Source of the DNA: Apiospora phragmitis
Taxonomy: Eukaryota; Ascomycota; Sordariomycetes; Amphisphaeriales; Apiosporaceae
DNA length: 64,000 nucleotides
Reading direction: 5' to 3'
Assembly: GCA_038363925.1 (NCBI GenBank)
Contig: JAQQWL010000012.1
Coordinates: forward strand, 62,001 to 126,000
This document shows positions 43,830 to 53,722 of this stretch, one piece after another. Positions within the stretch are counted from its first letter, which is position 1; every line of letters starts with the position of its first letter. Both the position numbers and the translations under genes were made by a program. Under the pieces are notes generated by a model. That model searched no databases, was not told where the DNA came from, and saw nothing but the letters and a program-made list of their open reading frames with translations.

Positions 43830-44712
43830 CTACTTGGAAGCAGCTTCATCTTGCTCCTTGATCTGCTTCTCCCACTCCTGAAGAGACTTCACTCCCTTTG
43901 GAAGGCCGACCATGGTCAGATCTTGCTCGTCCATCAACTTGGCCTTGATCTCCATGGACTTGGTCCAAGAAGGGCGCGTGGTGACTCTCTCATGCCAGGC
44001 TTGTACATTGGGGAATCCCTTGAAGCCATCCCCGGAAGCACAGCGCGTCACATCATCGAGACGGTCATTCCAAGGGGCAAACGCAATGTCGGCAAAGGTG
44101 ATGCGGTCGCCCACAAGCCATTCCTTCCCCTCCAAGCAACCTTCCAGCACGCCCAAGACGCGATGCACCTCGTTGTTGTATCGCTCTATGGCCGACGGCA
44201 GCTTCTCCGGATGGTGGTTGTTGAACCACCCGGCTTGGCCGTAATACGGACCCTGGCCGCTGGCCTGGAAGTACAGCCACTGGTTGAGATGATGTTTCTC
44301 ACTCAAGGAGCGGCCTGACAAGATCTTGTTCGGGTCGTATTGCTCCACAAGGTAGGTGATGATGGCTCCAGACTCCCATAGGACCAGATTCTCAGCATTG
44401 GGGTCGACAATGGCTGTATCGATAATCAATCAGTAACTCTCCTACAACGTTGCAGTCAAAAGCAATGCGACACGAACCTGGAACGCGGCCATTAGGGTTG
44501 AGGTCAGTAAAGGGCTTCTTCTTGATGTTTTCAAACCGGATAGATCGTATCTCGTATGGCACCTTCAGCTCCTCGAGTATGACGACGACCTTCCAAGGAT
44601 TCGGTCCCGGCGCTTGACGACTTGTGTGTCAGTATGTGAGTAAGATTCAGAGAGCGTGATGCTTCCATGAGGTCAACTTACGAGCCATCCATACTTGAAT
44701 CGGCTTCGTCAT
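43830..44712 (-). CDS. Glutathione S-transferase (Ure2p-like)
   Basis: Model: 44712-44682, 44612-44478, 44413-43830, 249 residues, GT-AG borders and phases consistent; frame intact. A thioredoxin-like N-terminal domain reads GPNPWKVVVILEELKVPYE, then PFTDLNPNGRVPA and LVLWESGAIITYLVEQYD (the ESGAI glutathione gamma-Glu contact). The helical C-terminal domain reads NQWLYFQASGQGPYYGQAGW and VLEGCLEGKEWLVGDRITFA followed by DIAFAPWNDRL. The overall wording matches fungal Ure2p/GstB-like transferases. Soluble. In metabolite clusters such enzymes may conjugate or isomerise electrophilic intermediates or protect the cell. The first exon is only 31 nt. It is divergent from the diterpene cyclase, suggesting co-expression. 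Confidence 0.92.
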
Positions 44713-45392
44713 CTTGATCGCTTTGGTCGTAATCCTGATTGAATGATGGACTGCTCAAGATACCGCACCCAAGGTCAATAGGAACAAGGTCAGTGTTGAG
44801 AGAAATCGAAACAGGGGAATTTGGAATTTCGTGCGAAAGAGGGGAAACCGTTTTCCCTAGCTGGTCATAAACCAACGCCCGCCCTTTGTAAGCAACACAA
44901 CATCCACTGTGTGTCTACATACTGTGTACTTGATATGCTGTGCTACCTCGGGTAATATCCCCTTGCCGCCACCCCACCCGAAATGACAATGCAGATCATT
45001 ACATGTTATATGTCACTCTGTAGGGCTGCATGCGCCAATCTTTGCATTACCAACAAGAGCACTCGCCACAGCCTTATGCAGACTCTTCCAAGAGTACTAA
45101 TAGGTACTTACAGCTACCTCGGCCTGATGTTCGTAGGTAGCCACTCTTAGAGACCAGTCGTTGAGCAAGCTTGGTATGAATCAGAATACAGAAATGGCAG
45201 CCCCATTAACGGTATGGTGGAGGAGCATAGTGGTGGGGCATAGCGGAGGTCTTCAGAGTATTTCTAGCATTGACTGCACTTCAATTATCTGTGTTCTGTG
45301 AGTTCTCGTACCCATCGTGTTGCAATCTCAACTTGCTCACCATATAAGCCACCGCGAAGTTTGTTTACTGCATCTAGCCAAGAGCTTTCTGC
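44713..45392. promoter_or_regulatory. Bidirectional promoter between GST and diterpene cyclase
   Basis: 680 bp separate the two divergent starts. The 10-mer GCTACCTCGG occurs twice in direct orientation (44942-44951 and 45113-45122). The core CCTCGG/CCGAGG also occurs in the other two divergent promoters of the cluster, which makes it a candidate regulator-binding site. Confidence 0.45.
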
Positions 45393-48300
45393 TTGTCCAT
45401 ACAAGTCCTTGGCATGGAGATCTCCCTTGAATCGCAGGCCCACAAGTTGGTATCGCACCTCGCTTCTCAAACTATGACAAACCATGGTTTCGGTTCCATG
45501 TCAACTTCGATATACGACACGGCGTGGGTTTCCATGATTCCAAACCGCGAGGCCAAGACGGCGTGGCTGTTCCCGGAGAGCTTTAGGTTTCTCTTGGCAA
45601 CGCAGCTCCTGACGGGGCCTGGCCGAGTTACGCCACGGCCCTGGATGGGATTCTTAACACCGCCGCGGCGTTGCTTTCTCTCAAGAAGCATATCCGGGAC
45701 GTGCCCGAGAACACGGACTGGGTCTCCAGGAGCTTGCGTGCCGAGAGAGCACTGTGCGCCATGTTGGGCGGCTGGGACATGATGGAAAGCGATCAGGTGG
45801 GATTCGAACTGCTTGTTTGCCATCACCTCTCGCTGCTGCACCACGAGGGTGTGAATACTCGATTTGCAAACATGGAGAAATTAACTACCCTGTGCACTGA
45901 CAAGCTAGCGAGGATCCCTCCATCTAGTGTGTACAAAGCACCATCGACACTACTGCACTCTCTCGAAGCCTTGACAGGACATATTGATTTCGACCAGGTA
46001 GGGCGATGGAGAGACGCCAACGGGTCCATGATGGGGTCGCCATCGTCAACCGCAGCCTACCTGATCCACGCAACCACATGGGATGATGAAGCTGAAGACT
46101 ATCTTAGACGAGTCTTGGTCCACGGCTCGGGCAAGGGTAACGGGAGTGTGCCTAGTGCGTGGCCAACCACGGTATTTGAAGTCACTTGGGTGAGTTGAAG
46201 TTCACCACCCATCAATCAGGGTTCATGAATACATTCTCACCTATGAGACGTCGAATAGGTCGTGGCAACATTTGCTGCAGTTGGGTTGCCCATTGACTGC
46301 TCTGAATTACATGCTATTGGTAATTTTCTCCAGGAACTGATGGCGGGCCACCATGGCACTGTCGGCTTTTGTGAGTCCACGCTGCCAAACAACGACTCTA
46401 AAGCATTTCTTACTCACATTTCGGAAACGTACAGCCCCGAGCTCACTGCCAGATGCCGACGACACGGCGATGACGATTACAGCTTTGCAACATCTAGGCG
46501 TATCGCTTGATTTGAACCCCCTATTCAACATGTTTGAGTCAGAAACACACTTCAGGACGTATGAAGCAGAACGAAATCCAAGCATCAGCGCCAACTGCAA
46601 TGTCCTGATCTGTCTTCTTTCACGAGACGACCGCGGTGAATACGTGCCGAAGATCCTCAAAGCTCTTCGGTTTGTCTGCAGTCAAATAATGGCTGGCAAG
46701 GTGACCGAGAAATGGGCAAGTGATCCCGAGACTAATAATCACCTATTTGGTAACACGAACGGTCATGCTGATCAAAGGCTATACAGCACCAAAGTGAACT
46801 GTACTGGGTGAAGTTGCTGTCGCAGGCCTTCAGTCTACTTTTCAGGGACGCTAGCGAGGTGTTCCGCCAAAACCTCTTGGAAAGTGGCCCAGAGCTAGAA
46901 ACCGATGTTGTCCAAGTATCACTCCACGTGCTCTTGAAGATATTCCAGTCACAGCGTCCGGATGGCTCATGGGAAGGACGCTGTGAAGTAACAGCCTACG
47001 CCGTCCTAGCACTTGCCTCGCTTTCCTTCCTGCCATGGATTTCTCAGATGCGGTGTGCGCAGTTGGCTACGAGCATGGAGGCGGGTAAGGGGTTCCTTTT
47101 GGCCAAGAGGAACTGCTGGCACCATGGCGACTACCTTTGGACGGAAAAAGTCACTTATGGCTGTGGAACCTTGTCCGAGGCATACTGCCTCGCCGCAGCG
47201 GTCGTGCCTTCCCCTGTAGATGAACGTATCCAGCCACCTTGCCCATGGGCTGACCTGCCCAAAGGCATAGTCCAAGGGGTCCAGGGCGCCCGGAAGCTGA
47301 TCCAGCGCACCCCGCTCTTCCAGGGGACAGAGCCATACCTGTTGGACATCGCCGAGCTACTAGCATGCTACTCGGTCGAAATGCTCGAGCATCAAAGACA
47401 TCAGGGTTTCTCCCGGGCCGGCCTGGGCGAAGACAAGTATCTAGCCTTCATACCTCTGACGTGGACGGCGTGTGGGGTTCTACAGAGACATCCACTGAGC
47501 ATACGCACGTTTCGCATCATGATGTCCCTATCTATGTTCAACTACCAGGTCGACGAGTACATGGAGGCGGGGGTCGCGAACGACGTACGCGTGAACTTGG
47601 ACGACGTTCGCTTGTTGGTTGATGAGCTTTTTGATGAGAAGCACAGTTATCGATCCAGAGAACGGAGCGTTGCAGATGGGAATGGCAATGCCGAGAATCC
47701 TAATGGGTACAGCGCACCGCCGGTCATGACAGAAGAGATTAGGACAACGCTGGGGCGGTACATTGGTTGGGTGCTTCAGAGCAACTGCGAAGTGGCCAGC
47801 TCTACCAGCGGGCGGGAGAAATTATCCTTGGAGCTCCGAAATTTCCTTTTGGCCCATGTAACACAGAGCGAAGATAACCGACGACTTGCGTCCTGGAAGC
47901 AGGACAAGTCTCGGGGCCAGAAAGGCGATGACGAGGACGGCACTGGTTGCGTTATCGATTCCTCGCGCGCAGCAGGAGCAGCACCGACCCCTAAAAGGTC
48001 ATTCTATAACTGGGTACGTTCCACGTCGGCAGACCACACCTCATGCCCATTTTCTTTCATCTTTTTCGTCTGTCTCGTCGCTGGTCAGCCTGGTTCCCAT
48101 TTCCACGACGCCTTTGCCATGTCCAAGACAGCCTACGTCCTCGAGGACCTCTGTCGCCACCTGGCCAGTCTGTGTCGCATGTACAACGACTACGGGTCCG
48201 TTTCGCGGGACCGGGCCGAGGCGAATCTGAACTCGGTCGACTTTCCCGAGTTCCAAGAAGCACGGCCGCACGGGCAGCAGCAAAACTACGAACCGCTCTC

Positions 48301-48535
48301 AGCACCGTCGTCGGCGTCGGCGTCATCACTCCTAGAGGACGCCAAGAAGGAGTTGATGTGGATCGCCGAGTACGAGCGCCGTGGGCTCAATCGTGCGGTG
48401 GCGGAGCTCGAGAAGATAGCTGCAGCGGGGGCATGTAGTAGGGAATTGGTCGAGGCTCTAGAGGTGTTCTGTAACGTGACAGATTTGTATGGGCAGATCT
48501 ACGTGATCCGAGATATCGCGGCCCGAGTCAGCTGA
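45393..48535 (+). CDS. Bifunctional diterpene cyclase (CPS/KS type)
   Basis: Model: 45393-46189 (one base missing at about 45606), 46259-46370, 46435-46715, 46787-48535; about 979 residues. Near residue 40 SIYDTAWVSMI, then DGAWPSYATALDGILNT, PSTLLHSLEAL, GSMMGSPSSTAAYLI and WDDEAEDYLRRVL. The class II motif PDADDTAM (DxDD, about residue 311) protonates GGPP to copalyl diphosphate. The class I half has LIPLTW-like IPLTWTACG, DEYMEAG (about 653) and MYNDYGSVSRDRAEAN (NSE/DTE region, about 864), which bind Mg-diphosphate. Ends VTDLYGQIYVIRDIAARVS. Length and order match fungal CPS/KS that make ent-kaurene or related ent-pimaradiene-type skeletons; the product cannot be told. The third intron uses a GC donor (GCAAGT, 46716). 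An alternative start is the ATG at 45414. Confidence 0.92.
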
Positions 48536-49090
48536 GGCTAATTTTTAGTAGTTCAGACTGCGCACCCAAGGCGGACTCCTGTAGAAGCCGACAGCTAGGT
48601 GGTAAAAATCAGTAAACAGATTGTGCCAACAGGGGTTAGATAAACTATGTTAACCCCGATATATATTAACCCTTGAATAACACCTTACGCTAAAGTAATA
48701 TTATAAATAAAAGACAGGCTACACGTATTTCTCGAGGCATAATGTTAATCGTCTTAATAATAAGTATCTTTAAGTATGCACTACTATGAAGAACGGGGGC
48801 GGTATAGCTAACTTCCCTTTCGAGGCTATCTTAAAGAGGCCATTTACGCGGCGCCTAAATCATCCTTCCGGAGGTAAGTCGATATATGATAGGGGGGTTG
48901 AAATTGTCACTTGCAACCGCAGCACGGGATGAATGTAAGAAAGGGGACCGTGCATTCTGTTAATGTGGAGTCCTTTCCCCTTTTCACTACATTCCTAGTC
49001 CTAATAACCTTACGTCCTCGAGTCCCACGCTCACACGTCCTCACACTTTCACGTACTCAACATGACCTGTAATTCGAAACGAGTGTTTTG
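48536..49090. other. AT-rich spacer
   Basis: About 0.55 kb, the first 300 bp clearly AT-rich (TTAATAATAAG, TATATATTAACC) compared with the neighbouring genes. Possibly a decayed mobile-element remnant, but no terminal repeats or coding pieces were found. Confidence 0.4.
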
Positions 49091-51754
49091 ATGGCGAACT
49101 ACGAGATCGACCTCGAAGCGTATAGCCCGCAGCTCGGGATAGATTCAACGAGTGAAATTCCCGGCCGGGCCCCTTCTAGGTTGACCAAACAGCAGCTCTA
49201 CGATTCACTTCCTATCAACCATGCAGATCGCTCGATACGGCTTCTAGAGATTGATTCACTTCTGCTAGGCGTGGTAAATCACGATGCGCCTCTACAAGGG
49301 ACGCTACGGGTCGTCTCGTTAAAAAGCAGCCCCTCCCTTTACAGCACTGTCGTACAAGTGGGGTGAACGCACTTTGCCGGAGCTCGATAACATCCGCGTG
49401 CGCCTTGAGGCAGGCGATTATGTCGATGTGCCGATTACTACCAACTGCCGGGAATCACTTTGGGCCCTCCGGACACGGGATGATCTGATATGCATCTGGG
49501 TAGATGCTATATGCATTAATCAGGCTGATGACGAGGACAAAGAGTCGCAAATCCCGCTTATGGGGGAAATCTACACATTCGCTGAGATGGTCTATGTTTG
49601 GCTCGGAAGAGCCACCCCTATGCCGAAAAAGGTGTTCCGCAATCTGTCCTTCTTTTTTATGGGCGCAATCTTCATGGACATCGTTGCGTTGGGGAGCGCC
49701 CCCGAGGGGGAGGCGAGCCGCAGAGTAGGCCGAGTGCTGATGCGTAGCATATGGCGGTATACGTGGTATCGGTTTATGACCTTCCAACGCGGGCTTGCGT
49801 ATTTGGCAGTGAACTCGCCAACGAAGTTAATACGCTTAGGGACTGCATTGGTTGCACTTCAACGTAGGTAGCCGTTTATACATATAACTTTATCCTCTAT
49901 TATCTTTACTAGGTAGCATTGCTAACTCGAGTCCGGATTTAGTAGAAGTAGAAAAGAACGAATCGCACCACATATCCGTCCAGGAATTTTCCGACGTATT
50001 TGGTCGAGAGTGGTTTGACAGGGCCTGGACATTTCAAGAGCTCCTCCTGGCCTCTAACATCACGATACTCTGCGGGAACGATGCTATCAGCTGGGACGCC
50101 CTTATCCGCGGCCTCGCAAGACTCACCTATGATCACGTTTCATACCCCTACCCGTTCTGGGAACGTTTCTCTAGGTCCAATCGCTTCCGCCAAGATATAT
50201 TCGCAAGTCAACCTAATCAGTCATTCATAGCCCTTGTTCATCTTTGGGCTGGGGTATCACGACCTGAAATGTGGAACGCTAAAAGAATGAGAGCGCCGCG
50301 CGTGTTGACCATTTTCGAATTTTACCGTGAGGGTCAAAACATACTGGGTACCTTCCTCTGGTCTCTGCTACTCGGAAATGTGTGTTTTCCGGTTTTTCTC
50401 GTATATCTTTTAGAATTTTGTGTTTCTATACTTGGGCTAATAGCCATCCCAATCGTAACTACTACCGATAATCCAGTAGTTCGCGGAATTCCGTTGAGAG
50501 GCTCGCTACTACTAGCCCTATTATGGGCCTACGATACCATTTCATCTTTTGAAACCAGGGCCTGGGTAGGCTTTCACCAACGACGGAAAACCTTCCAATC
50601 ATAAGTATATTTGCACGAAGCAAAGATATGGCATTAACTATATGAATTATGATGTCGACATTTTCTGTTTCGGAAGAGGAGCTTCTATGTTTCAGGGAAT
50701 AATACAGTCTCTACGAACACGACAAGCAAGCGTGCCCAAGGACCGTTCGTTTGCTGCCTATTCGGTTATATCTCGCCTTCGTACTCCAGCCTTTCGACCT
50801 GATTTTCAAAAGTCACTCGGTGCGGTATAACGAGATCACTTTGAAACACTCCTCAGATTACACCCTGGAATGAGTAGCCTCCTCGTCGATGTCAACGGCG
50901 AAAACCAGGATTACAAGGACGGGTTTCCTTCATGGGTTCCGGACTGGTCCAGGGCAACACAGACTAATTGGATTGGCTCGCCAGAACCATTTGAAGAACG
51001 TTTTCTCACCGGTGGTAATGGTCGTTTCCGTCCACGCATTTGTTGTCCCTCATCCGTACTACGAGTCGCAGCCAAACCCATTGACACGGTAGCGTACTCG
51101 TCTTGCTCTTTCCCCATTGTCAAGGAGCCGACATCCGAACACAATAACTCTGATGAGCAAGATGAAGCCGTCAAGATTGCAACTCGCATCTTTTCTGATT
51201 GGTTACAGTATGCCATGTCAGGCTTCCAACGAAGCCGGCCCTATAATGAAGAACTACAGGAGTCAACATTTCGATTACTCCATCTGCAATGCAACGGGGA
51301 AGGACTTGACTACATCAGTTGCAAAGACGTCCTGGCAGAGATGGAGCCAGGTAGCAATCTCTCCTCTTCGGCTTACAAGCTAGCATATGAATTGTGGTAT
51401 AAAAGCTTGGCGAATGAAAATCCGTCGAGCACGCTTGAGCAGCGACAAGCAGCTATAGTTCGCGATCAAACTATTAGCTTCCAGAATTTGATGTCTGGAA
51501 AGAGAAAGCTTCTCGTTACTAAAACAGGGCTGATCGGATCTGGCTGCGAGGCTTTACAGTTGGGCGATCAGATATACAGAGTTGCAGGCGTTTCCGTTCC
51601 CATCGTTGTGCGGCGTCAGTCATCCATGTTCAGGGATGGGTTTTACGATCGACCATCCCTATCCATGGTTGGGCCTGCTTTTATCTCTGGATCTATGGAG
51701 ACAGCAACCGAGTTTGAGCTTGGACATGATTTTCACTTTTTGTATCTAAAATAA
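49091..51754 (+). pseudogene. HET-domain protein with membrane segments, decayed
   Basis: The start MANYEIDLEAYSPQ leads to SIRLLEIDSLLLG and LRVVSLK. One extra A at about 49325 breaks the frame before PPFTALSYKWG, the first HET block. CRESLWALRTRDDLICIWVD with DAICINQADDEDKESQI (second block) and YVWLGRA follow. An intron (49864-49912) joins to IANSSPDLVEVE, then FGREWFDRAWTFQELLLASN (third block) and two hydrophobic segments (SLLLGNVCFPVFLVYLLEF and FCVSILGLIAIPIV). Another +1 shift at about 50597 and a TAA at 50828 (Tyr expected) precede RDHFETLLRLHPGMSSLL, GFPSWVPDWS and a C-terminal region ending 51754. HET proteins trigger incompatibility-type cell death. Three lesions suggest this copy is inactive unless they are sequence errors. 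Confidence 0.75.
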
Positions 51755-52375
51755 GCTGAGCCACCCCCTCTAGCGGGCTGGTCTCGCTCGGGGAGTACCA
51801 CAGCGCCGCTCTTTTGGGGGGGGGGGGTGTCTTTGCACCGAGCGGTAGCAGTGCCGGGCCGTTGTATGTCATGGCAAGATAAGTGAACGGTGGATATTCG
51901 CAAGGGAACCAAAGCTAAGAAGTCACTCATTCACAGCTACCGCTCCAGACATGAGCTATACTCCGAACTTGATGAAGAAGTATGGCAACAGCCAGTAGAA
52001 CATGATGGTCATGGCTTGCTATGTTTTGGGCCCTCTAGCGGGTGCGTATTCCCACCTGCAGCTCCATAGGCTCTGTATCACACGCTTATTGGCTTTGGGG
52101 CGACTAGAGGATATCCACGAAAAATAGTGGTAGTAGATTAGTATACATCGATTGTGTCGTAGTCATATCATATCCGTGCTTGAGTGATGTTACTGTAAAC
52201 AAGGGTGAATATATACATCTATAATTCCAGAAGTATGTAAAGTAGCTGTAGTAAAACAATGGTTCTATACACGGAGTAAAATGTCGCTTGCTAACTATAA
52301 CCACGAAAGGAATGGCCTGGACCTATACCCAACGCCAACATGATGTCCCAGTCCCGCAACCACATGCAACCACGT
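51755..52375. other. Intergenic with a 12-G run
   Basis: Convergent 3' regions of the HET relic and the OST-alpha-like gene. A run of twelve G lies at 51816-51827. No gene seen. Confidence 0.5.
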
Positions 52376-53722
52376 CTACCTATTGTAAACAGGGTGACCC
52401 GGTTCTCGCGGACTGCTCTGCCCGGACCGGTCCCCAGCCGGGGCGTAGCCCGCGTAGCCGCCGCGGCGCCCCGCCGGCATGGCGGTGAGGGGCCTGTCGT
52501 CGTAGATGCCCTGGCGGCGGCGGGTGTTGCTGCGCATCTTGAGGCCGATCCAGAGGCCCGCGACGAACTCGGAGGGGTTAAAAATGCCGGCCCAGGCCCA
52601 AATACCAAAGGGCCCGCCCTGGTAGCGCGAGCCGACGGGGTTGACGCCGTTGGCGCTTTCGTACGCGGTTTCGGTGTCGTGCGCGAGGGGCTTGTGCAGC
52701 GACGCGCGCGCGAGGTAGTACGGGCTGACGCTGTAGGCGTGGTGGAAGAAGACGGAGAAGGGCACGCACAGCAGCGCCAGGATCAGGACGGGGATGCCGA
52801 TGTACTCGTCGGCCCAGGACAGCGTCGCGGTCGGTTGCAGTATGTTGTCGTGCACGATGGAGGAGCGCAGGATCCAGTACACGAGCTGGATCAGGCCCGT
52901 CACCGCGACGAGCAGCTTGAAGGCGAGCAGCTTGGCCAGCGGGCGGTGGTGCGCGAGCTCCTGCTTGAGGGCCGAGTACAGCCGCAGCGCGGCCAGCACG
53001 GCCATGGTCAGGCTGACGTTGTGCGCGATGTCGAGCCAGAGGCGCGCGAGGCGCGGGCTGCTGCTCACGAGGCAGTAGACGCGCGCGCCCTCGGTGATGT
53101 CGGTGAAGACGCAGATGCCGAGCTGGACGACCGGGTACTGGAAGATGCACCACCAGAGGCTGCGGTACCACTCCAGGCCATGCTTCGGCTTCTTGTCTTT
53201 GCCGCCGCGCCGCCCGCGGCATAGACTCATCTTGCTCGCGGGCACCGTTAAGACGGCGAAGAAGGCGTCGCGCTGCTCGTCCGAGGGCGAGATGTACTGG
53301 CACATGAGCAAGAAAAAATTGGCGAGCGCGACGGCCTGGAAGAAGTCGAGCCAGGGGTTGAGGTAGGCGTAGGCGTTGGGGAAGGCGGCCTCGAGGAAGA
53401 GGCCGATGGCGAAGATGGGCAGGTAGCCGCAGATGCGCAGGATGTTGAGCTGCTCGTTGGGGCGGCTCAGGTGCGTCGCGTGCCGGGCCATCAGAATGAA
53501 GATGCTGAGGGTGGTGAAGGCGGCGCACCCGGCCGTGACGTACACGTTCAGCCAGTAGAAGGTCTGGCCGCCGGCCAGCGCGGCCGTCTCGGTCTCGACC
53601 AGCGGGCGCGGCATGGCGCAGAGCTGGCCGTTGGCGGCCGTGTAGTTGAAGGGTTCGGGCTTGTCATCTCGGGTGTGGTGTAATAAGCGACCGACGAGGT
53701 GGTGTAAGTGAGTAGGGTTCAT
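52376..53722 (-). CDS. Organic solute transporter alpha / TMEM184-like membrane protein
   Basis: A single exon of 448 residues with an intact frame. About seven hydrophobic segments: FYWLNVYVTAGCAAFTTLSI, ILRICGYLPIFAIGLFLEAA, WLDFFQAVALANFFLLMCQY, WWCIFQYPVVQLGICVF, IAHNVSLTMAVLAALRLY, LLAFKLLVAVTGLIQLVYWI and IGIPVLILALLCVPFSVFFH. The ordering HLSRPNEQLNILRI, YFQAV-like FFQAVALANFF and SLWWCIFQYPVVQ is characteristic of the solute-transporter-alpha family (PF03619), which in other eukaryotes moves sterols/bile acids or acts in signalling; in fungi the function is mostly unknown. The C-terminal tail is basic and Arg/Gly/Pro-rich, cytosolic. The coding sequence is very GC-rich, which produces long shadow frames on both strands. 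Confidence 0.85.
   Translation of the reverse strand: MNPTHLHHLVGRLLHHTRDDKPEPFNYTAANGQLCAMPRPLVETETAALAGGQTFYWLNVYVTAGCAAFTTLSIFILMARHATHLSRPNEQLNILRICGYLPIFAIGLFLEAAFPNAYAYLNPWLDFFQAVALANFFLLMCQYISPSDEQRDAFFAVLTVPASKMSLCRGRRGGKDKKPKHGLEWYRSLWWCIFQYPVVQLGICVFTDITEGARVYCLVSSSPRLARLWLDIAHNVSLTMAVLAALRLYSALKQELAHHRPLAKLLAFKLLVAVTGLIQLVYWILRSSIVHDNILQPTATLSWADEYIGIPVLILALLCVPFSVFFHHAYSVSPYYLARASLHKPLAHDTETAYESANGVNPVGSRYQGGPFGIWAWAGIFNPSEFVAGLWIGLKMRSNTRRRQGIYDDRPLTAMPAGRRGGYAGYAPAGDRSGQSSPREPGHPVYNR

Noticed and set aside
48600..48900. AT-rich block as a transposon remnant
   Set aside because: No terminal repeats or transposase/reverse-transcriptase fragments could be read; kept only as an AT-rich spacer.
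52340..53224. 294-codon plus-strand open frame, and a 316-codon minus frame at 52578-53528
   Set aside because: Both are compositional shadows of the OST-alpha-like gene, with no membrane segments or recognisable family.
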